Source: Curtobacterium sp. 9128 (GTDB taxonomy: Bacteria; Actinomycetota; Actinomycetes; Actinomycetales; Microbacteriaceae). Taken from it: a stretch of DNA of 64,000 nt. The stretch spans positions 1,550,001 to 1,614,000 of the forward strand of contig NZ_LT576451.1 in NCBI RefSeq assembly GCF_900086645.1. Direction: 5' to 3'. This document shows, piece by piece, positions 26,389 to 35,123 of this stretch. Made by a program: the position numbers and the translations under genes. Numbering within the stretch: position 1 is the first letter of the stretch; each line of letters opens with the position of its first letter. The notes beneath the pieces were generated by a model. It saw only the letters and a program-made list of their open reading frames with translations, had not been told where the DNA came from and did not search any database.

Positions 26389-26394
26389 AGGCTA
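26389..26394 (-). promoter_or_regulatory. -10 TAGCCT of GNAT gene, overlapping pepP stop
   Basis: Read on the minus strand, the pepP stop TAG (complement of 26392-26394) forms the first half of TAGCCT, 6 nt before GTG 26382. Confidence 0.5.
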
Positions 26395-27876
26395 GCGCCC
26401 GGTGCGGGCGATCCACCCCTCCACTTCCGAGGGGGTCCTGGGGATGCCGATCGACAGGTTCTCGGCGCCGTCGGCGGTCACGAGGATGTCGTCCTCGATG
26501 CGGACACCGATGCCGCGGAACTCCTCCGGCACCGTCAGGTCGTCCTGCTGGAAGTACAGGCCGGGCTCGATCGTGAAGACCATGCCGGGCTCGATGATGC
26601 CGTCGATGTACATCTCGCGACGGGCCTTCGCACAGTCGTGCACGTCGAGCCCCAGGTGGTGGCTGGTGCCGTGCACCATGTACCGGCGGTGGAACTGGTT
26701 GTCCGGCTGCAGCGATTCCTCGGCCGAGACGGGCAGGAAGCCCCACTCGGCGGTCTTGCGCGCGATGACCTCCATCGCCGTCGCGTGCACCTGACGGAAC
26801 GTGATGCCGGGCTTCACGATGGCGAACGCAGCGTCAGCCGCCTCGAGCACGGCTTCGTAGACCAGACGCTGCACGGCCGTGAACGTACCGCTGACCGGCA
26901 GCGTGCGCGTGATGTCCGCGGTGTAGAACGAGTCCACCTCGACGCCGGCGTCGATGAGGATGAGGTCACCGGGCTGCACGGCACCGTCGTTGCGGGTCCA
27001 GTGCAGGATGCAGGCGTGGTGGCCGGACGCCGCGATGGTGTCGTACCCGACCGTGTTGCCGTCGGCGCGGGCGCGTCGGTTGAACGTGCCCTCGACGATG
27101 CGCTCGCCCCTGGGGTGCGCGAGGACCGCGTCGAAGTCGGCGATCACGTCGGCGAACCCGCGCTGGGTGGCGTCGACGGCCTTGCGGAGCTCGTTGACCT
27201 CGTACGGGTCCTTGACGAGGCGGAGCTCGGAGAGGTCCCGGGCGAGCACATCGTCCGTCGCCGCGACGTCGTCGGTCGCGGCAGCGCCACCGACCGCGGA
27301 GCCGAGGCGCTCGTCGAGGGAGCGCGTGAACTCGGTGTCGGCGTCACGGACGACGAGCACCGAGGCGTCGAGGGAGTCCTGCACCCCGGAGAACTCGCCG
27401 AGGTCGGCGGTGGCGATGCCCAGGTCGGCGGCGACCTCGTCCAGCGAGGGGCGCGGACCGACCCAGAACTCGCCGATCTCCGGGTTCGCGTAGAACTCCT
27501 CGGAGTCGCGTCCAGCGGTCGAGCGGAAGTAGAGCGTGGCGTCGTGCCCGGAGCCGTTCGGCGTCATCACGAGCACGGAGCCGACGACGGTGTCGGTGCC
27601 CCAGCCGGTCAGGTGTGCGAACGCAGAGTGCGGGCGGAACGGGTAGTCGCAGTCGTTCGAGCGGACCTTCGCGGTGCCGGCGGGGACCACGATCGTCCGA
27701 CCGGGGTGGAGCTCGGAGATGCGGGCCCGACGGGCGGCGGCGAATGCAGCCTGCTCACGTGCTGCGGGCACGGGGCGGTCGCGCTCGGCCCAATGGGACC
27801 CGATGAAGTCCTTGAAGGTCGAGGAGCCGGGGGTGGTGGAGCGGTTGCTCGTTGCGCGGGGAGTCGTGTCGGCCAT
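26392..27876 (-). CDS. pepP: Xaa-Pro aminopeptidase (aminopeptidase P, M24B)
   Basis: 494 residues. An N-terminal aminopeptidase-P domain (FAHLTGWGTD) precedes a pita-bread M24 domain. The five metal ligands are visible: both Asp in LILIDAGVEVDSFYTADITR, His in MVHGTSHHLGLDVHD, Glu in TIEPGLYFQ and Glu in GVRIEDDILV. It removes N-terminal residues preceding proline, in the cytosol. ATG 27876 has GGGGG just upstream and GATGAT at the local -10 distance, so either mode of initiation is possible. It is divergent from the PHP gene. Confidence 0.92.
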   Translation of the reverse strand: MADTTPRATSNRSTTPGSSTFKDFIGSHWAERDRPVPAAREQAAFAAARRARISELHPGRTIVVPAGTAKVRSNDCDYPFRPHSAFAHLTGWGTDTVVGSVLVMTPNGSGHDATLYFRSTAGRDSEEFYANPEIGEFWVGPRPSLDEVAADLGIATADLGEFSGVQDSLDASVLVVRDADTEFTRSLDERLGSAVGGAAATDDVAATDDVLARDLSELRLVKDPYEVNELRKAVDATQRGFADVIADFDAVLAHPRGERIVEGTFNRRARADGNTVGYDTIAASGHHACILHWTRNDGAVQPGDLILIDAGVEVDSFYTADITRTLPVSGTFTAVQRLVYEAVLEAADAAFAIVKPGITFRQVHATAMEVIARKTAEWGFLPVSAEESLQPDNQFHRRYMVHGTSHHLGLDVHDCAKARREMYIDGIIEPGMVFTIEPGLYFQQDDLTVPEEFRGIGVRIEDDILVTADGAENLSIGIPRTPSEVEGWIARTGR

Positions 27877-27932
27877 GCCCCCATCATCGCACCGCGCTCG
27901 ACGCCCGGTCTGTGTGCCTGCTCACCTGTGGA

Positions 27933-27938
27933 TACGAT
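27933..27938 (+). promoter_or_regulatory. -10 TACGAT, leaderless promoter of PHP gene
   Basis: Six nt precede GTG 27945. Confidence 0.55.
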
Positions 27939-27944
27939 TGGCGC

Positions 27945-28817
27945 GTGCCCGACCCGTTCATCGACCTGCACGCGCACTCGAGTGTCTCCGACGGCACCGA
28001 GCCGCCCGCCGACCTCGTCCGGGCAGCGGCGGCCGCCGGACTGGACGCCGTCGCGCTGACCGACCACGACACCACCGCCGGGTGGGCCGACGCCGCTGAC
28101 GCCGCACGGGAGCTCCCGCTGACGCTGGTCCCGGGCCTCGAGCTGAGCACGCGCGTCGGCTACCGGAGCGTGCACGTCCTCGGCTACCTCGTCGACCCCG
28201 ACGACGCAGCGCTGTCGGCCGAGACCGAGCGCATCCGTGACGGCCGGTTGTCCCGAGCGCACCGCATGGTCGACCGCATCGGCGAGGACCACCCGATCAC
28301 CTGGCGGGACGTCCTCGCACAGGCGAGCCCCGGCGCGACGATCGGCCGGCCGCACATCGCTGACGCCCTCGTCGCGCGCGGGCTCGAACCCGATCGCAGC
28401 GCGGCGTTCCGCGGGATCCTGCACCCGGCCTCCGGGTACTACGAACCGCACGACGCCCCGACACCGCTCCGTGGCGTCGAACTCATCCGTGCCGCCGGTG
28501 GCGTCCCCGTGATCGCGCACCCGGCAGCGACCTCGCGCGGGATCGTCATCGACGAGGCGGGCCTCCGCGAGCTCGTCGACGCGGGGCTCGGCGGGCTCGA
28601 GGTCGACCACCGCGAGAACCTCGCCCACGGCAAGCGCACCCTGCTCGAGTGGGCGGACCGCTACGGCCTGTTCGTCACCGGCTCGAGCGACTACCACGGC
28701 ACCGGGAAGCCGAACCGTCTCGGCGAGCACCGCACGTCACGCCGCGCCTTCGACGAGATCGTCTCGCAGGCGACGGGTTCGGCCCCGGTGGTCGGCCCGG
28801 GTTCGCGCCTGCCCTGA
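27945..28817 (+). CDS. PHP-domain phosphoesterase
   Basis: 290-residue soluble protein of the PHP superfamily, closest in look to 3',5'-nucleoside bisphosphate phosphatase/RNase AM (YciV-type). Metal-binding motifs: FIDLHAHSSVSDG at the N-terminus, ALTDHDTTAGW, LVPGLELSTR, then a His in GGVPVIAHPAAT and a final GSSDYHGTGKPN. GTG 27945 lies at the predicted transcription start. It is convergent with the RhlE-like gene across a terminator-bearing gap. The substrate is inferred from the family, not shown here. Confidence 0.85.
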   Translation: MPDPFIDLHAHSSVSDGTEPPADLVRAAAAAGLDAVALTDHDTTAGWADAADAARELPLTLVPGLELSTRVGYRSVHVLGYLVDPDDAALSAETERIRDGRLSRAHRMVDRIGEDHPITWRDVLAQASPGATIGRPHIADALVARGLEPDRSAAFRGILHPASGYYEPHDAPTPLRGVELIRAAGGVPVIAHPAATSRGIVIDEAGLRELVDAGLGGLEVDHRENLAHGKRTLLEWADRYGLFVTGSSDYHGTGKPNRLGEHRTSRRAFDEIVSQATGSAPVVGPGSRLP

Positions 28818-28819
28818 CC

Positions 28820-28913
28820 CGCGAAGGCGACACATCCCGCCTCGGGCGTTCTGTCCCCTCCGCGAAAGCGACTGATCGCCGCGAACGGCTGGACGCACGC
28901 TGTCGCTTTCGCG
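28820..28913. repeat. CGCGAAAGCGAC word repeated direct and inverted
   Basis: CGCGAAGGCGAC (28820-28831), CGCGAAAGCGAC (28861-28872) and the inverted GTCGCTTTCGCG (28902-28913). The layout of two words in one direction and one in the other mirrors repeat B, with a different word. Confidence 0.75.
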
Positions 28914-28944
28914 AGGAGGGCCCGGCCCAACAGCGCCCAGACGC

Positions 28945-28978
28945 CGAAGGGCCCGTCGCGTCAGCGACGGGCCCTTCG
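28945..28978. terminator. Terminator between PHP and RhlE-like genes
   Basis: Arms CGAAGGGCCCGTCGC and GCGACGGGCCCTTCG around GTCA. It lies 12 bp from the helicase stop and could serve both convergent genes. Confidence 0.8.
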
Positions 28979-28989
28979 AACTGGAGGCG

Positions 28990-30483
28990 CTACTCGCCGT
29001 CCGACGCCGGCTGCGGTGCCGAGGCGGTCGCCTCGCCACCCGTGCCGGCCCCGCGACGACGGCGACGCCGACGGCGCTTCGGCGCCGAACCGTCGCCCTC
29101 GGCGGCGTCCGGACCCGTGCTCTCGGCCGCGGGGGCGGACTCCGCAGCCGACGCTGCCGGGCGATCCGAGCCTCCTGTCCGGGTGCGGCGACGCGGACGC
29201 GACTCGCTCGAGTCGGAGGAGTCACCGGAACGACGCGGCGGCCGTGACCCGGTGTGCTCCGCGGTGCCCGCCGTTGCGGCGTGGGACGATGAGCCGGGGA
29301 GCCGGCCCTTCGTGCCCTGCGGGATGTCGAGGTCCTCGAACAGGTGCGGCGACGACGAGTAGGTCTCGACGGGCTCGGGGATGCCGAACTCGAGGGCCTT
29401 GTCGATGAGCGTCCACTTGTGCAGGTCGTCCCAGTCGACGAACGTGACCGCGATGCCGGTCTTGCCCGCGCGGCCGGTGCGGCCGGCGCGGTGCAGGTAC
29501 GTGTCCGGGTCGTCCGGGATCGTGTGGTTGATCACGTGCGTGACGTCGTCGACGTCGATGCCGCGGGCCGCGACGTCGGTGGCGATGAGCACGTCGCGCT
29601 TGCCGGCCTTGAAGGCGGCCATCGCACGCTCGCGCTGCTCCTGGTTGAGGTCGCCGTGCACCGCTGCGGCGTTGAACCCGCGGTCCTTCAGTTCCTCGAC
29701 CAGCTTCGCCGCCGCACGCTTGGTGCGGGTGAAGATGACGGTCTTGCCGCGGCCGTTCGCCTGCAGGATGCGGGCGATGACCTCGTCCTTGTCGAGCGAG
29801 TGCGCGCGGTAGATGACGTGCTTGATGTTGGCCTGCATGAGGCCCTCGTCCGGGTCCGTCGCGCGGATGTGCACCGGACGCGTCATGAACCGGCGGGCGA
29901 GCGCGACGATCGGCGCCGGCATCGTGGCCGAGAACAGCATCGTGTGGCGCACGTCGGGCACGGCCTGGAAGATCCGCTCGATGTCCGAGAGGAACCCGAG
30001 GTCGAGCATGCGGTCGGCTTCGTCGAGCACGACCTCCTGCACGTGGGAGAGGTCGAGCAGGCGCTGTCGGTGCAGGTCGATGAGGCGCCCCGGGGTGCCC
30101 ACCACGATCTGCGCGCCGGCCTTGAGCTGCTCGACCTGGCCCTCGTACGCCTTGCCGCCGTAGATCGAGACGATCGTGGTCGGGCGGTTCGACGACGCGA
30201 GTTCGAGGTCCTCGGTCACCTGCACCGCGAGTTCGCGGGTCGGGACGACGACGAGCGCCTTGACGCCGTGCGCTGGGTCTGCGCCGAGGCGCTGGATGAG
30301 CGGCAGGCCGAAGCCGAGGGTCTTGCCGGTACCCGTCTTCGCCTGGCCGATGATGTCCTGGCCGGTGAGGCCGAGGGGGATGGTCTGTTCCTGGATCGGG
30401 AAGGGCTCGATGATGCCCTTGCCGGCCAGCGCATCGACGATGTCCTGGTCGATGTTGAGGTCTGAGAAAGTCAAGAAGGTCAC
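28990..30483 (-). CDS. rhlE: DEAD-box RNA helicase (RhlE-like)
   Basis: 497 residues. Core motifs in order: Q motif FPIQEQTIP, Walker A AKTGTGKT, PTRELA, VLDEADRM, SATMP, a RecA-like second domain and HRAGRTGRAG. After about residue 390 the tail is low complexity and very basic (a run of seven or more Arg near KRRRRRRRR), suited to RNA binding. The product would unwind structured RNA, probably in ribosome biogenesis or decay. GTG 30483 is preceded by AGGACAGG, and a TAGACT -10 lies at the complement of 30509-30514. A 15-base arm of palindrome A is embedded in the tail coding sequence. Confidence 0.9.
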   Translation of the reverse strand: MTFLTFSDLNIDQDIVDALAGKGIIEPFPIQEQTIPLGLTGQDIIGQAKTGTGKTLGFGLPLIQRLGADPAHGVKALVVVPTRELAVQVTEDLELASSNRPTTIVSIYGGKAYEGQVEQLKAGAQIVVGTPGRLIDLHRQRLLDLSHVQEVVLDEADRMLDLGFLSDIERIFQAVPDVRHTMLFSATMPAPIVALARRFMTRPVHIRATDPDEGLMQANIKHVIYRAHSLDKDEVIARILQANGRGKTVIFTRTKRAAAKLVEELKDRGFNAAAVHGDLNQEQRERAMAAFKAGKRDVLIATDVAARGIDVDDVTHVINHTIPDDPDTYLHRAGRTGRAGKTGIAVTFVDWDDLHKWTLIDKALEFGIPEPVETYSSSPHLFEDLDIPQGTKGRLPGSSSHAATAGTAEHTGSRPPRRSGDSSDSSESRPRRRTRTGGSDRPAASAAESAPAAESTGPDAAEGDGSAPKRRRRRRRRGAGTGGEATASAPQPASDGE

Positions 30484-30508
30484 CCTGTCCTATCGGGGAG
30501 TCCGAGCC

Positions 30509-30514
30509 AGTCTA
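30509..30514 (-). promoter_or_regulatory. -10 TAGACT of rhlE-like gene
   Basis: It predicts a leader of about 20 nt with AGGACAGG next to the GTG start. The same hexamer serves the leadered genes typA and fdxA. Confidence 0.5.
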
Positions 30515-30546
30515 CCGGGGTGCGAGGTGCGCGCCGTCGCGGCCCC

Positions 30547-30552
30547 TATGCT
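30547..30552 (+). promoter_or_regulatory. -10 TATGCT, leaderless promoter of ferritin-like gene
   Basis: Six nt precede GTG 30559, in the 75-bp divergent gap with rhlE. Confidence 0.55.
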
Positions 30553-30558
30553 GGTCGC

Positions 30559-31275
30559 GTGGTGTCGTGGTGGAACCGGAAGCGCGCGGCGCAGCTCGCA
30601 GCACAGTGGCTCGCGTCGCGGAACCCGAAGAACGCCGCCCAGACGGAGCGTCTGCAGCTCGACGACGTCAGCCCCGAACTCCCCGTGTACCTCGGGCAGG
30701 CGGCCTACCTCCAGCTCTCGCTGTACGAGACGATGGGCCGTGCAGGGGCCGGCGCTCCCACGCTGTCCGGTCGCCTGGTGACGGGTGTCCTGGCGACGAC
30801 CGCGCTCGAACGGCACCGGTCGATCGTGGCCGAGATCGAGCGCCTCGGCGAGGACCCCGCCGAGCTGATGGCACCGCACCGCGCCGCGATCGACGTGTTC
30901 CTGGAGCGGACGAGCGGCGCCGACTGGTACGAGTCGATGCTCACCGGCTACGTCACCGCCGGCATCCTCAACGACCTGTTCGCGAACCTGCTGCGCTCGC
31001 TCCCGAACGACGTCCGGCAGCGGCTCGGCTCGGTGTTCGACGCGCGGGAAGAGCCCGCCGTGGTCGAGGAGCTCAGCGCGCGGATCGACGAGGAGCCGCA
31101 GGTGTCCTCGCGGCTGGCGATGTGGGGCCGACGGCTCGTGGGCGACACGCTCCTGGTCGCGCGGTCCGCGCTCGCATCGCACGCCAGGGAAGACCAGTCC
31201 CGGCTCGAGCCGGTGTGGACCGAGCTGATCGCGGCGCACACCAGGCGGATGGACGCGCTCGGCCTGACGGCCTGA
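30559..31275 (+). CDS. Ferritin-like fold protein next to RhlE
   Basis: 238 residues, mostly alpha-helical. LQLSLYETMGRAG and ALERHRSIVAEIERLGED could supply the Glu and ExxH-type ligands of a di-iron four-helix bundle, and later DWYESMLTGYVTAGILNDLF and DTLLVARSAL form further helices. The family is annotated as ferritin-like or tRNA-hydroxylase-like, and its neighbour is RhlE in mycobacteria too (Rv3210c/Rv3211, from memory). Actual iron binding is not certain from the sequence. GTG 30559 is taken because TATGCT sits 6 nt upstream; GTG 30562 follows at once. Confidence 0.7.
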   Translation: MVSWWNRKRAAQLAAQWLASRNPKNAAQTERLQLDDVSPELPVYLGQAAYLQLSLYETMGRAGAGAPTLSGRLVTGVLATTALERHRSIVAEIERLGEDPAELMAPHRAAIDVFLERTSGADWYESMLTGYVTAGILNDLFANLLRSLPNDVRQRLGSVFDAREEPAVVEELSARIDEEPQVSSRLAMWGRRLVGDTLLVARSALASHAREDQSRLEPVWTELIAAHTRRMDALGLTA

Positions 31276-31279
31276 CGAC

Positions 31280-31321
31280 GGACAGGAGGCTCGTGGCGAC
31301 GCCGCCACGAGCCTCCTGTCC
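31280..31321. repeat. Palindrome A, 42-bp copy
   Basis: Arms GGACAGGAGGCTCGTGGCG and matching complement. It lies 4 bp after the ferritin-like stop and 14 bp before the stop of the convergent small membrane gene. Confidence 0.9.
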
Positions 31322-31335
31322 GATGGTCGGTCGCC

Positions 31336-31632
31336 TCAGGCGCCGCGCGCCTTGACCTGCTCGTAGAAGGCGGTGTCCTTGGCCGTCCGGTTGCGGCCGA
31401 GCAGCCACTCCACGACGAGGGCGACGACACCGGCACCGACGAGAGCGACGACCCAGATCCAGGTGGCGTCGTACTGCCAGCCGGCCCAGGTGAGCGCTTC
31501 CCACAGGACGGCGGCCGTGATGCCGCCGACCGCGGGGCCGAGCAGCTGCCCGCGGGTCGAGTGCCACGGCAGGATCACGTGCGCGATCGCGCCGCAGATG
31601 ATGCCGCCGAGGACGGCGAAGAGGAGCTCCAC
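31336..31632 (-). CDS. Small membrane protein of unknown function
   Basis: 98 residues with three hydrophobic segments (LLFAVLGGIICGAIAHVIL, LLGPAVGGITAAVLWEAL and WIWVVALVGAGVVALVVEWLL) and a short charged C-terminus (GRNRTAKDTAFYEQVKARGA). No named family is recognised with confidence. GTG 31632 lies 8 nt after the DUF3107 stop on the same strand, so it is probably in the same transcript; no clear ribosome-binding site is visible. Confidence 0.7.
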   Translation of the reverse strand: MELLFAVLGGIICGAIAHVILPWHSTRGQLLGPAVGGITAAVLWEALTWAGWQYDATWIWVVALVGAGVVALVVEWLLGRNRTAKDTAFYEQVKARGA

Positions 31633-31640
31633 GCGTCAGC

Positions 31641-31865
31641 TCAGGCGACGAAGCCGATGCGTCGGGCCTCTTCGGCACCGAACTCGACGTAGGCGAGGGC
31701 GACCGCGGGGACGATGAACTTGCGGCCCTTGTCGTCCTGCAGCGTCAGGTGCGTCGCGTCGGAGGACAGCGCGTCCGCGACGGCCTTCTCGATCTCCTCA
31801 GCGGTCTGCTTCGTCTCGAAGGCGATCTCGCGCGGGCTGTTGATGATGCCGATCTTGATGTCCAC
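31641..31865 (-). CDS. DUF3107 small conserved protein
   Basis: 74 residues, opening DIKIGIINSPREIAFETKQT. It matches the DUF3107 family found throughout Actinobacteria (TB9.4/Rv3208A in M. tuberculosis, from memory). Soluble alpha/beta, function unknown. GTG 31865 lies 6 nt after TATGGT. It is divergent from the adnA-like gene by 102 bp. Confidence 0.9.
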   Translation of the reverse strand: MDIKIGIINSPREIAFETKQTAEEIEKAVADALSSDATHLTLQDDKGRKFIVPAVALAYVEFGAEEARRIGFVA

Positions 31866-31871
31866 GTGCTC

Positions 31872-31877
31872 ACCATA
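31872..31877 (-). promoter_or_regulatory. -10 TATGGT, leaderless promoter of DUF3107 gene
   Basis: Six nt precede GTG 31865 on the minus strand. Confidence 0.55.
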
Positions 31878-31955
31878 TCCGAGGGGTCCGCGCCGGTCCG
31901 GTGCGTTCGCCGCGGGCGCACGGGGTGGGGACGCGGCGATGTCGGTCGCGGTCGG

Positions 31956-31961
31956 TACCGT
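31956..31961 (+). promoter_or_regulatory. -10 TACCGT, leaderless promoter of adnA-like gene
   Basis: Six nt precede GTG 31968. Confidence 0.55.
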
Positions 31962-31967
31962 ACGAGC

Positions 31968-34900
31968 GTGCCGCAGACCACGCTGACACCAGCACCCGCT
32001 CCCGAGCAGGTGTCGCGCGCGCTCGTGGCGGACCCGGCACAGGCGGCGGTCCTCGCCCTGCCGGACGACGTGCACGCCGCGGTGATCGGCGCACCTGGTA
32101 CCGGCAAGACCTCGACGCTCGCGCGGCTCGTCGCAGCTCGGCTGCGGCGTCCGGACGCGATCAGCGCCGATGGTCACGCCACCGTGCTCGCCCTGACGTC
32201 CTCGCGCACCGCGGCGACCGCGCTCCGCGACCACCTCGCCGTCACCGTCGAACGCGTCACCCCCGGCGCCCTCGCACGGACCGTGAACTCCCTCGCCTTC
32301 CAGATCGTCGCGCACGCCGCAGCCGTCCAAGGGCAGCCGGCGCCGACGCTGCTGACCGGCGGGGAGCAGGACCGCATCCTCGGCGACCTCCTCGCCGGGC
32401 ACGAGACCGACGGCACCGGGCCGGCGTGGCCGGAGCCCATCACGGCGGTCGTCCGGGAGCGCGCGGGGTTCCGCACGGCGCTCCGTGACGTGATGATGCG
32501 CGCCGTCGCCGCCGGTGTCGAACCCGACGACATGCGCGAGCTCGGTGACGACCACGGCCGTCCCGAGTGGCGTGCGGTGGGCGACCTGGTCGACGAGTAC
32601 CGCGCGGCGGTCACCGCGTTCCGTGCGACGAGTCTCGACGCGGCCGAACTCGTCGCGTTCGCCACCGCGGCGGTGCTCCGCGGGGAGCTCCCACCTGCCG
32701 TCGCGGCGCTCCGGCTCCTGGTGGTCGACGACACCCAGGAACTCGTCGAGGGCGAGATCGCCCTGCTCGGGGCTCTGGCGCGCTCCGGTGTGCAGGTCGT
32801 CGCGTTCGGCGATCCCGACATCGCGGCATCGGCGTTCCGCGGCGCCGAGCCCGACGTCCTCGGCCGGCTCGCGCCACGGCTCGGCGTCGACCGCGTCCAG
32901 GAGATCGTCCTCGGCACGGTGCACCGCCACCCCGCGCCGATCCGTGCGCTCGTCTCTGCCATCACCGGGCGTGTCGGTGCCGCCGCCGCGGGGCGTCAGC
33001 GCACGGCCGTCGCCGCCGACACGGACGCTCGCGCCGACTCCGTGCTGCACCTCGAAGCCGGCAGTCGATCGGCGCTCGTCGTCGCGATCGCCAGGCGGTT
33101 GCGTGAACACCACCTGCTCGACGGCGTCCCGTGGCACCGCATGGTCGTGGTCACCCGGAGCGGCGCGGCGATCCCCGAGCTCGTCCGCGCCCTCTCCGTC
33201 GCGGAGGTCCCGGCGACCGCCGGCGCTGCCCCGACGCGCCCGCGGGACGACACCGCCGCGCGGTCCCTCCTCGACGCCGCCGGTGTGTCGCTCGGTGTGC
33301 TGTCCCTCGACGCCACCCTCGCCACCGCGTTCGCGACCGGGCCGCTCGGTGGGCTCGACACGCTCGCGATGCGTCGGCTCCGGCTCGCGCTGCGCCGTGA
33401 AGAGCTCGCTGGTGGCGGCTCCCGGACCGCCGACGAGCTGCTCGTGGACGCGCTGGGGGCTCCTGAGCGCCTCGCAACCGTGGACGCCGCCTTCGCCCGA
33501 CGCGCGACCCGACTCGCGCGCAGCCTCGTGCAGGCCAGAGCGGACGCCGACGCCGGTGCCAGCATCGAGGAGATCCTCTGGGGGCTCTGGGAGCGCAGCG
33601 GTCTCGCCGGGATCTGGGGCGGGCAGTCCCTCGCAGGCGGCGTCGGAGCGGCCGAGGCGGACCGGCACCTGGACGCCGTGGTCGGCCTGTTCACGGCCGC
33701 CAAGCGGTTCGTCGAGCGGACGCCGGACGCACCCGCCCGGGTGTTCGTCGACGACGTGCTCGGCGCCGACCTGGCCGAGGACAGCATCGGCCCGGACCGC
33801 ACGGCCGGCCGGGTGCGCGTGCTGACACCGTCGGCGACGATCGGCCTCGAGACCGACGTCGTCGTGGTCCTCGGACTGCAGGACGGCGTGTGGCCGAACA
33901 CCCGGGTGCGCGGCAGCCTGCTCGACCCGGACGGCCTGGTCCGCTCCGCCGCCGGGATCGACCACGCCGCCGTCGACGACCGTGCGGCGGTGATCGGGGA
34001 CGAGCTCCGGCTGTTCGCGCGGGCGGTGTCCCGCGCGACCACCCAGGTCGTCATCGGGACGATCGCCAACGACGACGAAGCGCCGTCGCCGTTCGTGCGG
34101 CTCGTCCCCGTGCCGCCCGATCGGCAACCCACCGTGCACCCGCTGTCCCTCCGCGGCCTCGCCGGGTCGCTCCGGCGCCGGGTCGTCTCCACCGGCGACC
34201 ACGAAGCAGCCTCCGCGTTGGCGCGCCTGGCGGCGGAAGACGTCCCCGGCGCGTCACCGGACGACTGGTACGGCACGGCGGAGGTCACCACCGACGACCC
34301 GCTCGTCGACCTCGACGCCGACCCGCAACCGGACCCCGTCAGCGGCGAACCCACCCCGCCGACCGTCGGCGTGTCACCGTCCAGGATCGGCACCTTCGAG
34401 GAGTGCCCCGTGCACTGGTTCGTGCAGACGTTCGGCGGCGGTGCACCGAGCCCGGCGATGGGCATCGGCACCATCGTCCACGAAGCGATGGAGCACGCCA
34501 CGGAGATCGACGTGGAGTCCCTCTGGCAGCGGGTGGACGCTCGCTGGGGTGAGCTCACGTTCGAGTCGCCGTGGATCGCCGACCGCGAGCGTGCCAGGAC
34601 CCGCCGCATGATCGAGGGGCTGAGCGACTACCTGCGCACCTTCGCGTCCGCCGGTCGACAGCTGCTGGGTGCGGAGACCTCGTTCGCGCTCGTCACCGGG
34701 CCGGCTCGGGTCCGCGGCAGCATCGACCGGATCGAGATCGACCCGGACGGCACCGTGAGCGTCGTCGACCTGAAGACCGGGCGGAGCATGCCGAGCGAGA
34801 AGAACGACATGCCGGAGCACCCGCAGCTCGGGGCGTACCAGCTCGCGGTGGAGGACGGCGCGGTCGACGGCGTGCCCGCCGGGTCGCCGATGGCCGATGC

Positions 34901-35123
34901 CCGACTCGTCTTCGTGCAGAACCCGAAGGGCGGGCACGCCTACTCGGAGCGCACGCAGCACGCCTTCGACGCCGATGACCGTGCCGCGTACCGGGAACGC
35001 CTGCACGCGGTGGCCCGCGGCATGGCCGGCCGGACCTTCGTCGCGAACGTGGACGACCACTGCGAGAAGGCGCGCACCGGTGTCGAGTGCCGGATCCACG
35101 TGGTGGGAGAGGTGACCTGGTGA
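31968..35123 (+). CDS. adnA: AdnA-like UvrD/Rep motor with C-terminal PD-(D/E)XK nuclease
   Basis: 1,051 residues. The N-terminal SF1A motor has Walker A GAPGTGKTS (41-49). Motif II reads VVDDTQ near residue 254 instead of the usual DEYQ/DExQ. Motifs further on include LGTVHRHPAPIRAL and VVVLGLQDGVWPN. The C-terminal 250 residues form a RecB-family nuclease: CPVHWFVQTF, GTIVHEAMEHA and VVDLKTGRSMP carry the expected His/Asp/Asp-x-Lys. AdnA and AdnB form a heterodimer that resects DNA double-strand breaks in mycobacteria. The stop overlaps the partner start (GTGA). AddB is a more distant alternative; synteny favours AdnA. Confidence 0.8.
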   Translation: MPQTTLTPAPAPEQVSRALVADPAQAAVLALPDDVHAAVIGAPGTGKTSTLARLVAARLRRPDAISADGHATVLALTSSRTAATALRDHLAVTVERVTPGALARTVNSLAFQIVAHAAAVQGQPAPTLLTGGEQDRILGDLLAGHETDGTGPAWPEPITAVVRERAGFRTALRDVMMRAVAAGVEPDDMRELGDDHGRPEWRAVGDLVDEYRAAVTAFRATSLDAAELVAFATAAVLRGELPPAVAALRLLVVDDTQELVEGEIALLGALARSGVQVVAFGDPDIAASAFRGAEPDVLGRLAPRLGVDRVQEIVLGTVHRHPAPIRALVSAITGRVGAAAAGRQRTAVAADTDARADSVLHLEAGSRSALVVAIARRLREHHLLDGVPWHRMVVVTRSGAAIPELVRALSVAEVPATAGAAPTRPRDDTAARSLLDAAGVSLGVLSLDATLATAFATGPLGGLDTLAMRRLRLALRREELAGGGSRTADELLVDALGAPERLATVDAAFARRATRLARSLVQARADADAGASIEEILWGLWERSGLAGIWGGQSLAGGVGAAEADRHLDAVVGLFTAAKRFVERTPDAPARVFVDDVLGADLAEDSIGPDRTAGRVRVLTPSATIGLETDVVVVLGLQDGVWPNTRVRGSLLDPDGLVRSAAGIDHAAVDDRAAVIGDELRLFARAVSRATTQVVIGTIANDDEAPSPFVRLVPVPPDRQPTVHPLSLRGLAGSLRRRVVSTGDHEAASALARLAAEDVPGASPDDWYGTAEVTTDDPLVDLDADPQPDPVSGEPTPPTVGVSPSRIGTFEECPVHWFVQTFGGGAPSPAMGIGTIVHEAMEHATEIDVESLWQRVDARWGELTFESPWIADRERARTRRMIEGLSDYLRTFASAGRQLLGAETSFALVTGPARVRGSIDRIEIDPDGTVSVVDLKTGRSMPSEKNDMPEHPQLGAYQLAVEDGAVDGVPAGSPMADARLVFVQNPKGGHAYSERTQHAFDADDRAAYRERLHAVARGMAGRTFVANVDDHCEKARTGVECRIHVVGEVTW

